DNA of 64,000 bases from JAZGGS01 sp963714405 (GTDB lineage Bacteria > Bacteroidota > Ignavibacteria > Ignavibacteriales > Ignavibacteriaceae), in the NCBI GenBank assembly GCA_963714405.1, contig CAVQOH010000002.1:806001-870000 (forward strand). The letters run 5' to 3'. The notes beneath the pieces are model-generated. The model was not told the DNA's origin, did not search any database, and saw nothing but the letters and a program-made list of their open reading frames with translations. The translations under genes were made by a program, and so were the position numbers. This document shows positions 1 to 7,741 of the stretch, piece after piece (the first letter of the stretch is position 1; each line of letters begins with the position of its first letter).

Positions 1-60
1 ATTTTCTACAAGGTAAATAACATGTAAAACTAATTGAAGCAATTAAAGGAGAAACATAGA

Positions 61-396
61 ATGAAAATCGCAATCGAATCGAACGATGGGGTAACAATCA
101 AATCTCCCTTTGTACGAACAACGGGATACCTGGTTTATGATATAGAAAAATCGGGAGTAAAAGGTACTGAATATAGAAAAACCGATTTAAAACCAAGAAC
201 TGTTAACCCTATTACTAAAACATCAACTATGGTAAATGATTGCAAAACTGTAATATCCAGAGGAATGGATAGAGGTAAATTATTATCATTAAAGGAGAGA
301 GGAATTGATGTTTTTATAACCTTTAGGTTAACAGCCGGAGATGCCGTTAAGAGCTATTTGGAGGAAAATCTTTTAAATAATAAAGCAGTGTATTAA
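61..396 (+). CDS. NifX/NifB-type cofactor-domain protein
   Basis: This 111-residue protein resembles the dinitrogenase iron-molybdenum cofactor family (PF02579), single-domain relatives of NifX and the NifB C-terminus. It opens with the strand MKIAIESNDG and carries the pattern ISRGMDRGKLLSLKERGIDV followed by a short helix (AGDAVKSYLEENLL), the usual core of the ribonuclease-H-like fold. I chose the ATG at 61 because AAAGGAG lies 8 bases upstream; a TTG at 34 would place that site inside the gene. Members outside nitrogen fixation are common in anaerobes and their role is mostly unknown, and no nif genes occur here. The 5' context is cut by the window edge. Confidence 0.75.
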   Translation: MKIAIESNDGVTIKSPFVRTTGYLVYDIEKSGVKGTEYRKTDLKPRTVNPITKTSTMVNDCKTVISRGMDRGKLLSLKERGIDVFITFRLTAGDAVKSYLEENLLNNKAVY

Positions 397-565
397 TCAT
401 TACTTAAAACCTTTCAACCGATTTTTATTTTTATACTTTGCTTCTAAAGCAGGTATGAACCGAACATATTTACCACACTTGTAAAACGAAAAAAATACTT
501 TAAATTTCCCCCACGCAATTTCATTCATTTAGATTTGAGAAACTTCACTTAAATAGAAAGAACTT

Positions 566-1060
566 ATGGGCATTAACAGACCAACCTGGGATGAATATTT
601 TTTAAAACTTGCAATGCTTGCCTCCGAAAGAGCAACTTGCCCGAGAATGCATTGCGGATGTGTACTTGTAAAGGGTAGGTTTGTTCTTGCAACAGGTTAC
701 AATGGATCGCTTCCCGGCCAACCACATTGTGATGATGCTGGCTGCCTGATTATTGATAATCATTGTGTAAGAACAAATCACGCAGAAATTAACGCACTTG
801 TACAAGCCACAACACATGGTGTAAACATAAAGGGAGCAACAGCTTACATTACCAATATGTCCTGTACAAATTGTGCAAAAGCACTTATTGCCGCAGGAAT
901 AGAACGAGTTGTTGTTTTTTCAGACTATCATGATACACTTGCAACCAAGTTCTTTACAGATTCCAAAGTGAAAATTTCCAAAATAAAAATGCCTGATAAA
1001 CTAATAGACTATAACCTTGATAATTATTCATCTGCCCGTAAAACAGATAAATCAAATTAG
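566..1060 (+). CDS. dCMP deaminase family protein
   Basis: A 164-residue zinc-dependent deaminase of the deoxycytidylate/ComE family, expected to convert dCMP to dUMP in the cytoplasm for dTTP synthesis. The zinc site is visible as H72-A-E74 (NHAEINAL) and C100-x2-C103 (SCTNCAKAL). Extra Cys/His residues (CPRMHCGC, HC, GC, HC) between 25 and 67 match the additional metal-binding insertion of dCMP deaminases. The length is typical. The next gene starts 45 bases downstream on the same strand but belongs to an unrelated transporter family. Confidence 0.9.
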   Translation: MGINRPTWDEYFLKLAMLASERATCPRMHCGCVLVKGRFVLATGYNGSLPGQPHCDDAGCLIIDNHCVRTNHAEINALVQATTHGVNIKGATAYITNMSCTNCAKALIAAGIERVVVFSDYHDTLATKFFTDSKVKISKIKMPDKLIDYNLDNYSSARKTDKSN

Positions 1061-1105
1061 AGCATCCTTTTTGTTTTTTTATTTTCTAGTTGTGTTTAAC
1101 ATCAG

Positions 1106-1981
1106 TTGAAACAGAAAACCCGCAGATATTGGTTATTAATTATTGCAGTTATATTTTGGGGAAGCTCGTTCATTGCAACAAAAGTTGCATTAGAAGAATT
1201 AAGCCCCGAATCAATAATTTCCTTAAGATTAGTTCTAGCCGCAATACTTCTCACTTTAATAGCAATAGCAACAAAGAAGAAGTTCAACATTAATATTAAA
1301 AACCATGCAAACATTTTCATATTAGCATGCATTGCCGTTTTTCACTTATGGATACAGGTAACAGGATTAAAGTATACCACTGCTGCAAATACTGGCTGGA
1401 TTATTGGAACTGCACCAATTTTTATGGCAATATTGGCTGGAATTTTTTTTCAAGAAAAAATATCCTTATTGCAATTTGGAGGTATAGCTACTGCAGTTTT
1501 TGGATTGATGCTCCTGGTGAGTAAAGGTGATTTCTTAAGCATCAACTTTATTTCCAACAAAGGAGATCTGCTAGTACTTGGAAGCGCATTAACATGGGGA
1601 GTATATTCAACAGTTAATAAAAAAATCTCTCTTTCGTATCCTCCTTTAATGACAATACTCTATCTATTCGTTATGATGGCAATTATTATAGTGCCATTTA
1701 ACATAAACAATACAGCCATTAATTCTGTTGTTCATCTTTCATTAATTGGATGGATATCAATATTATTTTTAGGACTTCTTTGCTCGGGAGCAGCTTATGT
1801 CATCTGGGCATATGCTTTAAGAGATATGGAATCAGCAAAGGTTGGTGCATTTTTATATTTTGAACCATTTGTTACCGTAGCAGCTGCATGGTTTTTTTTA
1901 AAAGAAGAGATTACACTTTTAATGCTTATTAGCGGTATTATAATTACTCTGGGTGTTTTTATGGTTAACAAGGAATCTTAA
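1106..1981 (+). CDS. EamA/DMT-family transporter
   Basis: A 291-residue inner-membrane protein with about ten hydrophobic segments arranged as two EamA repeats (roughly 8-140 and 150-290). The first has the familiar FWGSSFIATKVAL start and the second begins LVLGSALTWGVYSTVNKK. Drug/metabolite exporters of this family move amino acids, purines or other metabolites; the substrate cannot be told. The start must be TTG at 1106, because an in-frame TAA lies at 1097 and no ATG occurs before the first helix. No clear ribosome site precedes it. A second, unrelated EamA protein is encoded at 10.7-11.6 kb. Confidence 0.85.
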   Translation: MKQKTRRYWLLIIAVIFWGSSFIATKVALEELSPESIISLRLVLAAILLTLIAIATKKKFNINIKNHANIFILACIAVFHLWIQVTGLKYTTAANTGWIIGTAPIFMAILAGIFFQEKISLLQFGGIATAVFGLMLLVSKGDFLSINFISNKGDLLVLGSALTWGVYSTVNKKISLSYPPLMTILYLFVMMAIIIVPFNINNTAINSVVHLSLIGWISILFLGLLCSGAAYVIWAYALRDMESAKVGAFLYFEPFVTVAAAWFFLKEEITLLMLISGIIITLGVFMVNKES

Positions 1982-2084
1982 AATCAAAAATCAATTGTTG
2001 CTATTTCGCAATTCCTTTATTAGTTTCTATAAACTATTTTCCTATTCCTGATACTAATTCCTATCACAATTTAAGGAGGCGTAA

Positions 2085-2504
2085 ATGAATGTAAAAAAAT
2101 TCTGGATAGCATTCATTGTTGTGTTTATCCTTCTGTTTTTAACAGATTGGCTTGTTCATGGGGTCTTACTTAGTTCGAACTATGATGCTGAAGGGGTTAA
2201 GGAAGCATTTCGCTCGATGGGGGATATGCAATCAAAAATGTGGGTTATGTGGGTTATGTACTTAGTTTGGGCTTTCTTTTTCACCTTTATTTTTGTTAAA
2301 GGATATGAGAACAAGGGAATTATGGAAGGAATAAAATTTGGTATCTACATTGGATTGTTCTATTCTTTTGTAAACGCGTATGGACAATATGTTGTTTATC
2401 CAATCCCATATTCACTTGCATTACAATGGTTTATTTACGGATTAATACAAAGTGTGATTTTTGGAGCAGCAGTAGCAGCTATTTATAAACCAAAAACTGC
2501 TTAG
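2085..2504 (+). CDS. small four-helix membrane protein
   Basis: A 139-residue inner-membrane protein with four predicted helices (about 5-27, 50-72, 85-103, 112-135). The short loop after helix 1 contains Asp/Glu and Tyr residues (SNYDAEGVKEAF). A strong AAGGAGG site precedes the ATG. I do not recognise a characterised family, although short proteins of this shape are often annotated as uncharacterised membrane proteins. It stands alone and ends in a hairpin shared with the convergent YbjQ gene. Confidence 0.7.
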   Translation: MNVKKFWIAFIVVFILLFLTDWLVHGVLLSSNYDAEGVKEAFRSMGDMQSKMWVMWVMYLVWAFFFTFIFVKGYENKGIMEGIKFGIYIGLFYSFVNAYGQYVVYPIPYSLALQWFIYGLIQSVIFGAAVAAIYKPKTA

Positions 2505-2522
2505 AAAAACAACTAAATTAAA

Positions 2523-2549
2523 TATGCCAAATCAATGTGGTTTGGCATA
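2523..2549. terminator. bidirectional hairpin between convergent genes
   Basis: A perfect 9-bp stem, TATGCCAAA / TTTGGCATA, with a 9-base loop sits between the stops at 2504 (+) and 2563 (-). The T tracts are weak, so it is probably a shared terminator or an mRNA-end stabiliser. Confidence 0.55.
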
Positions 2550-2562
2550 CCATATTTTCTTG

Positions 2563-2877
2563 CTATTCAATTAAAACCGCTGTACCATATACAAGAATTT
2601 CGGCAACGTTAGACATTATGTAACTTGTTGCAAACCTTGTATCAACTATTGCATTAGCACCAAGAGCATCTGCCTCTTGCTTCATCCTATCAATTGATTG
2701 TTCTCGGGATTCAGCCATTAATTTTGTGTATTCTTGTATTTCGCCGCCTACTAAAGTTTTAAGCCCTGCAACTATATCCTTACCAAGGTGCCTTGCCCTT
2801 ACGGTGTTTCCCCTTACAACGCCAAAACTTTGTTTAATTTCTTTACCGGGAATATTTGAAGATGTTACAACAATCAT
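2563..2877 (-). CDS. YbjQ/UPF0145 family protein
   Basis: A 104-residue protein matching the YbjQ family (UPF0145, putative heavy-metal-binding domain). It has the typical order IVVTSSNIPG, GVVRGNTVRARHLGKD, GGEIQEYTKLMAESREQS and a glycine/alanine-rich C-terminal strand ending VYGTAVLIE. The family forms pentamers; its function is not settled. Its start overlaps the stop of the upstream gene by 4 bases (2874-2877), so it is translationally coupled to the sigma-factor operon. Confidence 0.88.
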   Translation of the reverse strand: MIVVTSSNIPGKEIKQSFGVVRGNTVRARHLGKDIVAGLKTLVGGEIQEYTKLMAESREQSIDRMKQEADALGANAIVDTRFATSYIMSNVAEILVYGTAVLIE

Positions 2878-3320
2878 CTTTGTACCTCCTTATATTTATC
2901 TCTTTTGGAAGTGAATATTTTTTCTCTTATGATAGAGAAAACTAAAACCAACCCACCAAAAATAAGTAAAGAAATACCCACTTTTGCCAAAGCCGGAGTT
3001 TGCGTATCGTTTATAAAAGCATTTACAAATTCATAAGTTGTCCATCCGAAAAAAAATAGTGCCCCAATTGAAATAACAACCCAGGCAATTCCCCGCTCAA
3101 CCCTGTTATAAATTTGCATCCAGTAACCATCCCAGGGTTCTCTTGAAGGATTTTTAAGTTTCATATTTTTTAATACCTCCTTAACTCGCTTTTGTTCTTC
3201 AAATTCCTCTTTAAAATTGGGATTATTTTCTAATAAAGAGCTAAGCTCAGATTTTTCATCTAGGGTCAGCTCTTCTTCAAAAAATTTCTCTAGCAAAATG
3301 ATAAATCTTTCCGTCATCAT
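2874..3320 (-). CDS. putative anti-sigma / sigma-partner membrane protein
   Basis: A 148-residue protein with an acidic helical N-terminus (residues 1-55, rich in Leu/Glu) and two hydrophobic segments (about 77-97 and 110-132). It directly follows an ECF sigma gene, with start and stop overlapping by 4 bases (3317-3320). By position and layout it is a likely anti-sigma factor or membrane tether. It lacks the His/Cys zinc motif of classical zinc-binding anti-sigma proteins, so the call rests on context. The N-terminal segment resembles the short sigma-contacting helices of other anti-sigma proteins. Confidence 0.6.
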   Translation of the reverse strand: MMTERFIILLEKFFEEELTLDEKSELSSLLENNPNFKEEFEEQKRVKEVLKNMKLKNPSREPWDGYWMQIYNRVERGIAWVVISIGALFFFGWTTYEFVNAFINDTQTPALAKVGISLLIFGGLVLVFSIIREKIFTSKRDKYKEVQR

Positions 3321-3853
3321 ACTTTCCTTTTTAGATTTTCGGCCAACTTTTTCCTTGCATAAAACAATCGAGACATTACACTTCCGATAGGAATTCCCAG
3401 CAGCTCAGATATTTCTTTATAGGAATAATTTTCAAATTCCTTTAGAACGATTATTTCTCTTTCTTCAAATTTTAGTTTGTTAATAACATCCTGTAACAAC
3501 TGTAAAAGCTCTTTATTTTCTATTTCATCAATTAATTTGCCTTGTTGTTCAATATTTCTATATTCGATGAATTCAATCTCCTCTTTCCTTTTTCTATCAC
3601 GAATGACATTAATACAAAGATTTTTAAGAATACTGTAATACCAGGTAAAAAAATTTTTTTCTCTGTTGTATGTCTTATAATTTCTGTAAGCTCTTATAAA
3701 GGCTTCCTGTGAGACATCCATTGCTGCGTCATGGGAGCCAAGCAAACCAAGAGCCGAAAAATAAGCACGTCTCATATTTTGTTTAACTAGCATTTCAAAC
3801 TCCTTTTTTAAGGAAATTGATAAACCAGGATCTTCAACAGGCTTTTTATTCAT
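3317..3853 (-). CDS. ECF sigma-70 family RNA polymerase sigma factor
   Basis: A 178-residue extracytoplasmic-function sigma factor. Region 2 runs from about residue 40 to 95 (AAMDVSQEAFIRAYRNYKTY, then NFFTWYYSILKNLCINVIRD). Region 4 runs from about 125 to 172 and contains the helix-turn-helix YSYKEISELLGIPIGSVMSR. It should direct RNA polymerase to a small regulon, typically under control of the membrane protein encoded immediately downstream. It is the first gene of a three-gene operon (sigma, membrane partner, YbjQ). Confidence 0.92.
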   Translation of the reverse strand: MNKKPVEDPGLSISLKKEFEMLVKQNMRRAYFSALGLLGSHDAAMDVSQEAFIRAYRNYKTYNREKNFFTWYYSILKNLCINVIRDRKRKEEIEFIEYRNIEQQGKLIDEIENKELLQLLQDVINKLKFEEREIIVLKEFENYSYKEISELLGIPIGSVMSRLFYARKKLAENLKRKV

Positions 3854-4007
3854 TTCATTAATTTATACACTTAAAGAAAGAAATTATTCAACAGGTGATG
3901 AAAAAATTGTTTAAACTTAGCTAAATACATTAAACAATGAAATTATATTTGATATTATTTTGCGAATAAAAAATTTTATAATGTGTATCACATAAAAAAA
4001 TAACTCA

Positions 4008-4259
4008 ATGAAGAAAAAACCAAAAATAGAATATCCTGTGAAATGGGGCTATAGAATAATCGGTACTGATGTAGATAAACTTTTACGCGCTGTAGAGGAA
4101 ACAATGCCTGGATTGAATTATGAAGTAAAATCATCAAACATTAGCAGTAATGAAAAATATTATAGCTTGAACGTTACCGTTTTGGTTTCATCAGAAGTTG
4201 TTAGAGACTTGATTTTTCAGAAATTAAGTGATCATCCTGATATAAAAATGGTAATTTAA
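4008..4259 (+). CDS. DUF493/YbeD family protein
   Basis: An 83-residue protein of the YbeD-like DUF493 family: a small alpha-beta ferredoxin-like fold seen as YRIIGTDVDKLLRAVEE, then YYSLNVTVLVSSEVVRDLIFQKL and DHPDIKMVI. Members are probably regulatory subunits or small-molecule sensors; in E. coli ybeD lies beside lipoate genes, which are absent here. The gene is 18 bases from the next start and may be cotranscribed with it. Confidence 0.85.
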   Translation: MKKKPKIEYPVKWGYRIIGTDVDKLLRAVEETMPGLNYEVKSSNISSNEKYYSLNVTVLVSSEVVRDLIFQKLSDHPDIKMVI

Positions 4260-4276
4260 TTCTTTATAAAATTGAA

Positions 4277-4849
4277 GTGAAACCGAATTGCAAAATATCA
4301 GCACATTTTAAACTTAACTGCTGGAAACACCATGCTGGATTTATTAAAAACCAAATTGCTAAAGTAAATAATGAAGAAAAAATTAAAGTCATTTCTTCAA
4401 TTGTAAAAATAGTTGGTGAATCTCAAATGGATTTGTATTGTGGCAAACTCACCCCTATTGAAATAACCTCATTCATTGCAAAAATTCTTAAAAGTGATAA
4501 TGCATATAAATATTCTGCTTACAAATTGTGGCTGGGTTCTAAAGGCAAAGACTATCGTTTAATTACATTACCAGATAAATCTGTTTGGGCACTCAGAATG
4601 GGAAATGAAAAAGAGAATTATATTCATATTCATCCCGGGAGATATACTGAACATACAATTAGGGTAAGAGCCTTAACGCTTAAAACCACAATATGCATTT
4701 TAGCACACATGAATTGTTATAAAATCCCTTCTTCAGATTTACAATTAGTTAATATTGTAAGAATGAATTTTTTAAAAGCACCACCTGTAAAATCTCTTTC
4801 TTCAATTTCTGGTTTGAAGAAGCTGTTAAAAGTTTTTAAAAACTTATGA
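4277..4849 (+). CDS. hypothetical protein
   Basis: I do not recognise this 190-residue protein. It has no signal peptide or membrane segment. It is basic, and its central part (about 85-130) has a conserved-looking strand-rich stretch containing KSVWALRMG, IHIHPGRY and TIRVRALTLK. The start is a GTG at 4277. The gene sits between the DUF493 gene and the flavoprotein gene, with short gaps on both sides (17 and 14 bases), so all three may form an operon. Confidence 0.6.
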   Translation: MKPNCKISAHFKLNCWKHHAGFIKNQIAKVNNEEKIKVISSIVKIVGESQMDLYCGKLTPIEITSFIAKILKSDNAYKYSAYKLWLGSKGKDYRLITLPDKSVWALRMGNEKENYIHIHPGRYTEHTIRVRALTLKTTICILAHMNCYKIPSSDLQLVNIVRMNFLKAPPVKSLSSISGLKKLLKVFKNL

Positions 4850-4863
4850 ACTAATAAAAACAA

Positions 4864-5997
4864 ATGAATAATCATGATGTTATAATAATTGGTGCAGGCG
4901 TTGCCGGTGCAACTGCAGCTTACTACCTTGCAAAGGCTGGGAAAGATATTCTGGTTATAGAAAAAGAAAAATTACCGCGCCATAAAACATGCGGTGGTGG
5001 AGTTGTTTATCGAGCTAAGCAGAGCCTTCCGTTCAATATTGATGAAGTTGTAGAGAGAAATTTTAAAAAAATAAATGTTTACGATTACGAAAACGATTTA
5101 TGTTTTAAAGTTAATAGAAAAAAGCCCGTCATTAATTTAGTAATGAGATCTAACCTTGATAATTTGATAATATCTGAAGCAGCAAAATTTGGAGCAAAAA
5201 TATATGATGGCTTAACTGCAACAAACCTGATTAATAACGATGAATATCTTGAGGTTACTGCAAATAATAGCACATTTAAATCAGGTTTTGTTATTGCTGC
5301 AGATGGTGCTTCCGGAGTTTCTTTGAAAGTTTTGGGATATGAGCAAAAATTCTTCAGGGCGCCAGCAGTAGAATGTGAAGTATATTTATCGGAAAACGAA
5401 TTTGAACGTTATAAAAATATCATCCGTTTTGATTTTGGTTATATTCCACACGGTTATGGCTGGGTTTTTCCTAAAAATAATCATCTTTCAGTAGGAATTG
5501 CACTAATGAAAAAAGCTAAACTAAACCTTAACTTTTTTCTTAAAAATTATTTAGAAATGCTGGGTTACGAAAATGTAATTAATATGAAAAAGCATGGATT
5601 TCTCATACCAATTAATCCGTTTAGTTTTAAACCTTTTTTGGGAAGAATATTATTAACCGGTGATACAATCGGTTTAGCAGATCCTATTACTGCAGAAGGT
5701 ATAAGCTATGCAATTGAAAGCGGGCGTATGGCAGCGGAAGCTATAATTGATGGCGTTAACGATCAAAACTTGGTTAATAAATGTTACAAAGAGAAATTAA
5801 AACCATTATTTAAAGAGTTGAAATATGCAAGAATTCTTGCTCGCTTTGTATATGGATCACCAAAGGTTAGAAGATTTGTATTTAAACACTACGGAAAGTG
5901 CTTGAGCGAATTGCTTACAGATGTTATAATGAAGAAAAATAGATATAGCAGTATTATGAAAAATCCTATAAACTATATAAAACTTTTAGATTTATAG
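4864..5997 (+). CDS. geranylgeranyl reductase family FAD-dependent oxidoreductase
   Basis: A 377-residue flavoprotein of the geranylgeranyl-reductase/digeranylgeranylglycerophospholipid-reductase class. The N-terminal dinucleotide fold is IIGAGVAGATAAYYLAKAGK (residues 7-26), followed by EKEKLPRHKTCGGGV, the hallmark Cys-containing loop. The distal FAD motif is GDTIGLADPITAEGISYAI (about 265-283). Such enzymes saturate isoprenoid double bonds of quinones, chlorophyll precursors or lipids; the substrate cannot be deduced. The carotenoid genes at 53-60 kb are too far away to imply one pathway. Confidence 0.85.
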   Translation: MNNHDVIIIGAGVAGATAAYYLAKAGKDILVIEKEKLPRHKTCGGGVVYRAKQSLPFNIDEVVERNFKKINVYDYENDLCFKVNRKKPVINLVMRSNLDNLIISEAAKFGAKIYDGLTATNLINNDEYLEVTANNSTFKSGFVIAADGASGVSLKVLGYEQKFFRAPAVECEVYLSENEFERYKNIIRFDFGYIPHGYGWVFPKNNHLSVGIALMKKAKLNLNFFLKNYLEMLGYENVINMKKHGFLIPINPFSFKPFLGRILLTGDTIGLADPITAEGISYAIESGRMAAEAIIDGVNDQNLVNKCYKEKLKPLFKELKYARILARFVYGSPKVRRFVFKHYGKCLSELLTDVIMKKNRYSSIMKNPINYIKLLDL

Positions 5998-6023
5998 GGT
6001 CAATTAAAAAAAAGAAATTAAAA

Positions 6024-6045
6024 AATGCGGGATTGCTCCCGCATT
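6024..6045 (-). terminator. Rho-independent terminator of the thioredoxin operon
   Basis: Stem AATGCGGG / CCCGCATT with a 6-base loop. Read on the minus strand it is followed by a T-rich tract and lies 9 bases past the thioredoxin stop codon. Confidence 0.8.
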
Positions 6046-6053
6046 AATCAACG

Positions 6054-6428
6054 TTAAGCTGTTTCTTCGGCAAAAAACTCTTTTTTAATTGTTTCTACCA
6101 TTGATTCTTTAGGCAATGCACCAACTGCCATTTTGGGCTGCCCTTCTTTTGGGATGAAAAGCAAAGAAGGAATGCTTCTAATTCCAAAAACTCCACCAAG
6201 CTCCTGTTCTTCATCAGTATTCACTTTATAAAAATTTACTTTGCCTTCATACTCTTTTGATAGCTCGTCTATGATTGGCCCAACCATTTTGCAGGGACCG
6301 CACCATGGAGCCCAGAAATCAACCACTGCTGGCAAATCTCCTTCATATTTCCAATCCTGGCTTTTTTCGTAGTTAAATATTTTTTCCTGGAATGTTTTCT
6401 TTGTTAAATTTTCAGCCATTATTATCAA
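6054..6428 (-). CDS. thioredoxin
   Basis: A 124-residue cytoplasmic thioredoxin. The active site FWAPWCGPCK and the cis-proline loop SIPSLLFI are both present. Its N-terminal extension (about 25 residues with a YEKSQDW stretch) is longer than in E. coli TrxA. An internal ATG (MAENL) lies three codons in and is an alternative start. It is the last gene of a five-gene unit (rhodanese, DUF6132, DUF2892, DUF302, thioredoxin) that looks devoted to thiol, sulfane-sulfur or membrane redox chemistry. Confidence 0.92.
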   Translation of the reverse strand: MIIMAENLTKKTFQEKIFNYEKSQDWKYEGDLPAVVDFWAPWCGPCKMVGPIIDELSKEYEGKVNFYKVNTDEEQELGGVFGIRSIPSLLFIPKEGQPKMAVGALPKESMVETIKKEFFAEETA

Positions 6429-6439
6429 CCTTTCTTTTT

Positions 6440-6823
6440 TTAAACCTGAGCGAGTACGCGCTCTAATTTTTCCTTTACTTCTTTAGCTATAGGCACCATT
6501 TTTTCATTATCAATAATATTTGTCATTAACATAGGATCAAAAATGGAAACCTGTGTTTGATTATCTTTTTCGTATACAATTACGTTACATGGTAAAAGCA
6601 AGCCAAGCTCTTCTTCAGTTTGAAGTGCTTTATGAGCAATTGGTGGATTGCATGCACCAAGTATAGTGTACTTTTTAAAATCTACATCAATTTTTTTCTT
6701 AAGAGTTTCTTTAACATCAATTGTTGTTAAAACCCCGAATCCTTCTTTCTTTAATTCTTCAGTTACCTTTTCAATTGTTTGTTCAAATGGTAAATCTATT
6801 GTTTTTGAAAAACCATATTGCAT
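6440..6823 (-). CDS. DUF302 domain protein
   Basis: A 127-residue DUF302 protein, recognisable from the N-terminal QYGFSKTIDLPFEQTIEKV, the central KKYTILGACNPPIAHKAL (one exposed Cys) and the LLPCNVIVYE strand. DUF302 proteins are frequently found beside rhodaneses, thioredoxins and sulfur-oxidation genes, as here. They may bind sulfur or heme/metal ligands, but the biochemistry is unsettled. The gap to the thioredoxin is 11 bases. Confidence 0.88.
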   Translation of the reverse strand: MQYGFSKTIDLPFEQTIEKVTEELKKEGFGVLTTIDVKETLKKKIDVDFKKYTILGACNPPIAHKALQTEEELGLLLPCNVIVYEKDNQTQVSIFDPMLMTNIIDNEKMVPIAKEVKEKLERVLAQV

Positions 6824-6843
6824 AATATCACCTTTATAATCTA

Positions 6844-7056
6844 TTAATCTTTTTTATTTTTTTTAATCGTTGAAATTTTAAGTGGTAAATATGCTGGGCA
6901 AGAGCTCATAAAACTTGTTAATAGAAACACAACTGCAATAATTCCAAGTATAATTGCAGCAACACCACTTATTTGATCTGTGAAATATAGAATTGCAATA
7001 AGCACTGCTACTATAAATCTTACAGCACGATCAACTGTTCCCATGTTCTTTTTCAT
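6844..7056 (-). CDS. DUF2892 small membrane protein
   Basis: A 70-residue protein with two transmembrane helices, matching DUF2892 (the membrane part of YgaP-like rhodaneses): KNMGTVDRAVRFIVAVLIAI, then GIIAVVFLLTSFMSSCPAYLPL. The SSCPAY turn after helix 2 is typical. In YgaP this domain is fused to rhodanese; here the rhodanese is a separate gene two positions upstream, so the two probably work together at the membrane. It overlaps the preceding gene by 26 bases. Confidence 0.85.
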   Translation of the reverse strand: MKKNMGTVDRAVRFIVAVLIAILYFTDQISGVAAIILGIIAVVFLLTSFMSSCPAYLPLKISTIKKNKKD

Positions 7057-7261
7057 TTTCTTCCTTCTCGTTTTTTAATGTTTTAATTCCTGTTTTCCAA
7101 TTAGTAAAAAGTGCACCGATAACTGCTCCGTAAGCAGTGCTGCTTACAGGGCTGCCTGTAATAGCACACCCATTGTTGCAGCCAATAAAATAATAATAAA
7201 GATATCCGCCCACAGCACCCATTATAATTGGCAAAGCAATTTTGGATACTTTTTTAATCAT
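7031..7261 (-). CDS. DUF6132-like small membrane protein
   Basis: A protein of about 76 residues with one or two membrane segments: LPIIMGAVGGYLYYYFIGCNN, then a GCAITGSPVSSTAYGAVIGA stretch. The conserved pair of cysteines around CNNGCAITGSP resembles the DUF6132 family common in Bacteroidetes/Chlorobi. I set the start at MIKKVSK (7261) rather than the ATG at 7282, because the latter overlaps the rhodanese coding end by 25 bases. The overlap with the following DUF2892 gene supports coupling. Confidence 0.7.
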   Translation of the reverse strand: MIKKVSKIALPIIMGAVGGYLYYYFIGCNNGCAITGSPVSSTAYGAVIGALFTNWKTGIKTLKNEKEENEKEHGNS

Positions 7262-7638
7262 CTCAGTCCCTCTGCTTTCCACTGAATCAATCCGCCTTTA
7301 AGATTTGCAGCAGTAAAACCGTTCTTTTTTAATTTTGAAGCTGCATGGAGACTTCTACTTCCTGTACTGCAATAACAAATTATCTCTCTATCTCTAAACC
7401 TTGTTAGCTCATCAGTTCTTCTGTTTAATTCTGTAAGAGGAATATGAAACGATCCCTTAATGTTTCTCTCTTTTCTTTCTCCAGGCGTTCTCACATCAAG
7501 CAGCACGGTGTTCCTTCCGCTCTTTAATTTCTGTGATGCATCAACCGGGGAATAGTGTTTAATAGATTTTACAAGTAAAACTCGTTTGAGTATAAGAATC
7601 GATATTAGCGTAATGATTATATATAATAATATCTGCAA
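7258..7638 (-). CDS. membrane-anchored rhodanese
   Basis: A 126-residue single-domain rhodanese preceded by one N-terminal membrane anchor (ILLYIIITLISILIL). The active-site loop is CYCSTGSRS with the catalytic Cys after EIIC, and the LLDVRTPGERKERNIKGSFHIP strand-turn is diagnostic. It should transfer sulfane sulfur at the membrane face. It is the promoter-proximal gene of the five-gene sulfur/redox operon ending in thioredoxin. Confidence 0.88.
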   Translation of the reverse strand: MQILLYIIITLISILILKRVLLVKSIKHYSPVDASQKLKSGRNTVLLDVRTPGERKERNIKGSFHIPLTELNRRTDELTRFRDREIICYCSTGSRSLHAASKLKKNGFTAANLKGGLIQWKAEGLR

Positions 7639-7713
7639 AATTTTTATCCAAATAATTTATTAGCTTTAATGTTATATGATTAAAAAAACACAAAAAGGAT
7701 TCATATTAAAAAA

Positions 7714-7733
7714 AGCCCCGCAACAGCGGGGCT
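7714..7733 (-). terminator. Rho-independent terminator of the peptide transporter gene
   Basis: Perfect stem AGCCCCGC / GCGGGGCT with a 4-base loop, followed on the minus strand by seven T residues. It lies 8 bases downstream of the POT transporter stop. Confidence 0.9.
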
Positions 7734-7741
7734 CTAAAGAA

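Noticed and set aside
1102..1332. 76-codon minus-strand frame over the first EamA gene
   Set aside because: It is a shadow of the plus-strand transporter, whose helices and domain pattern are clear.
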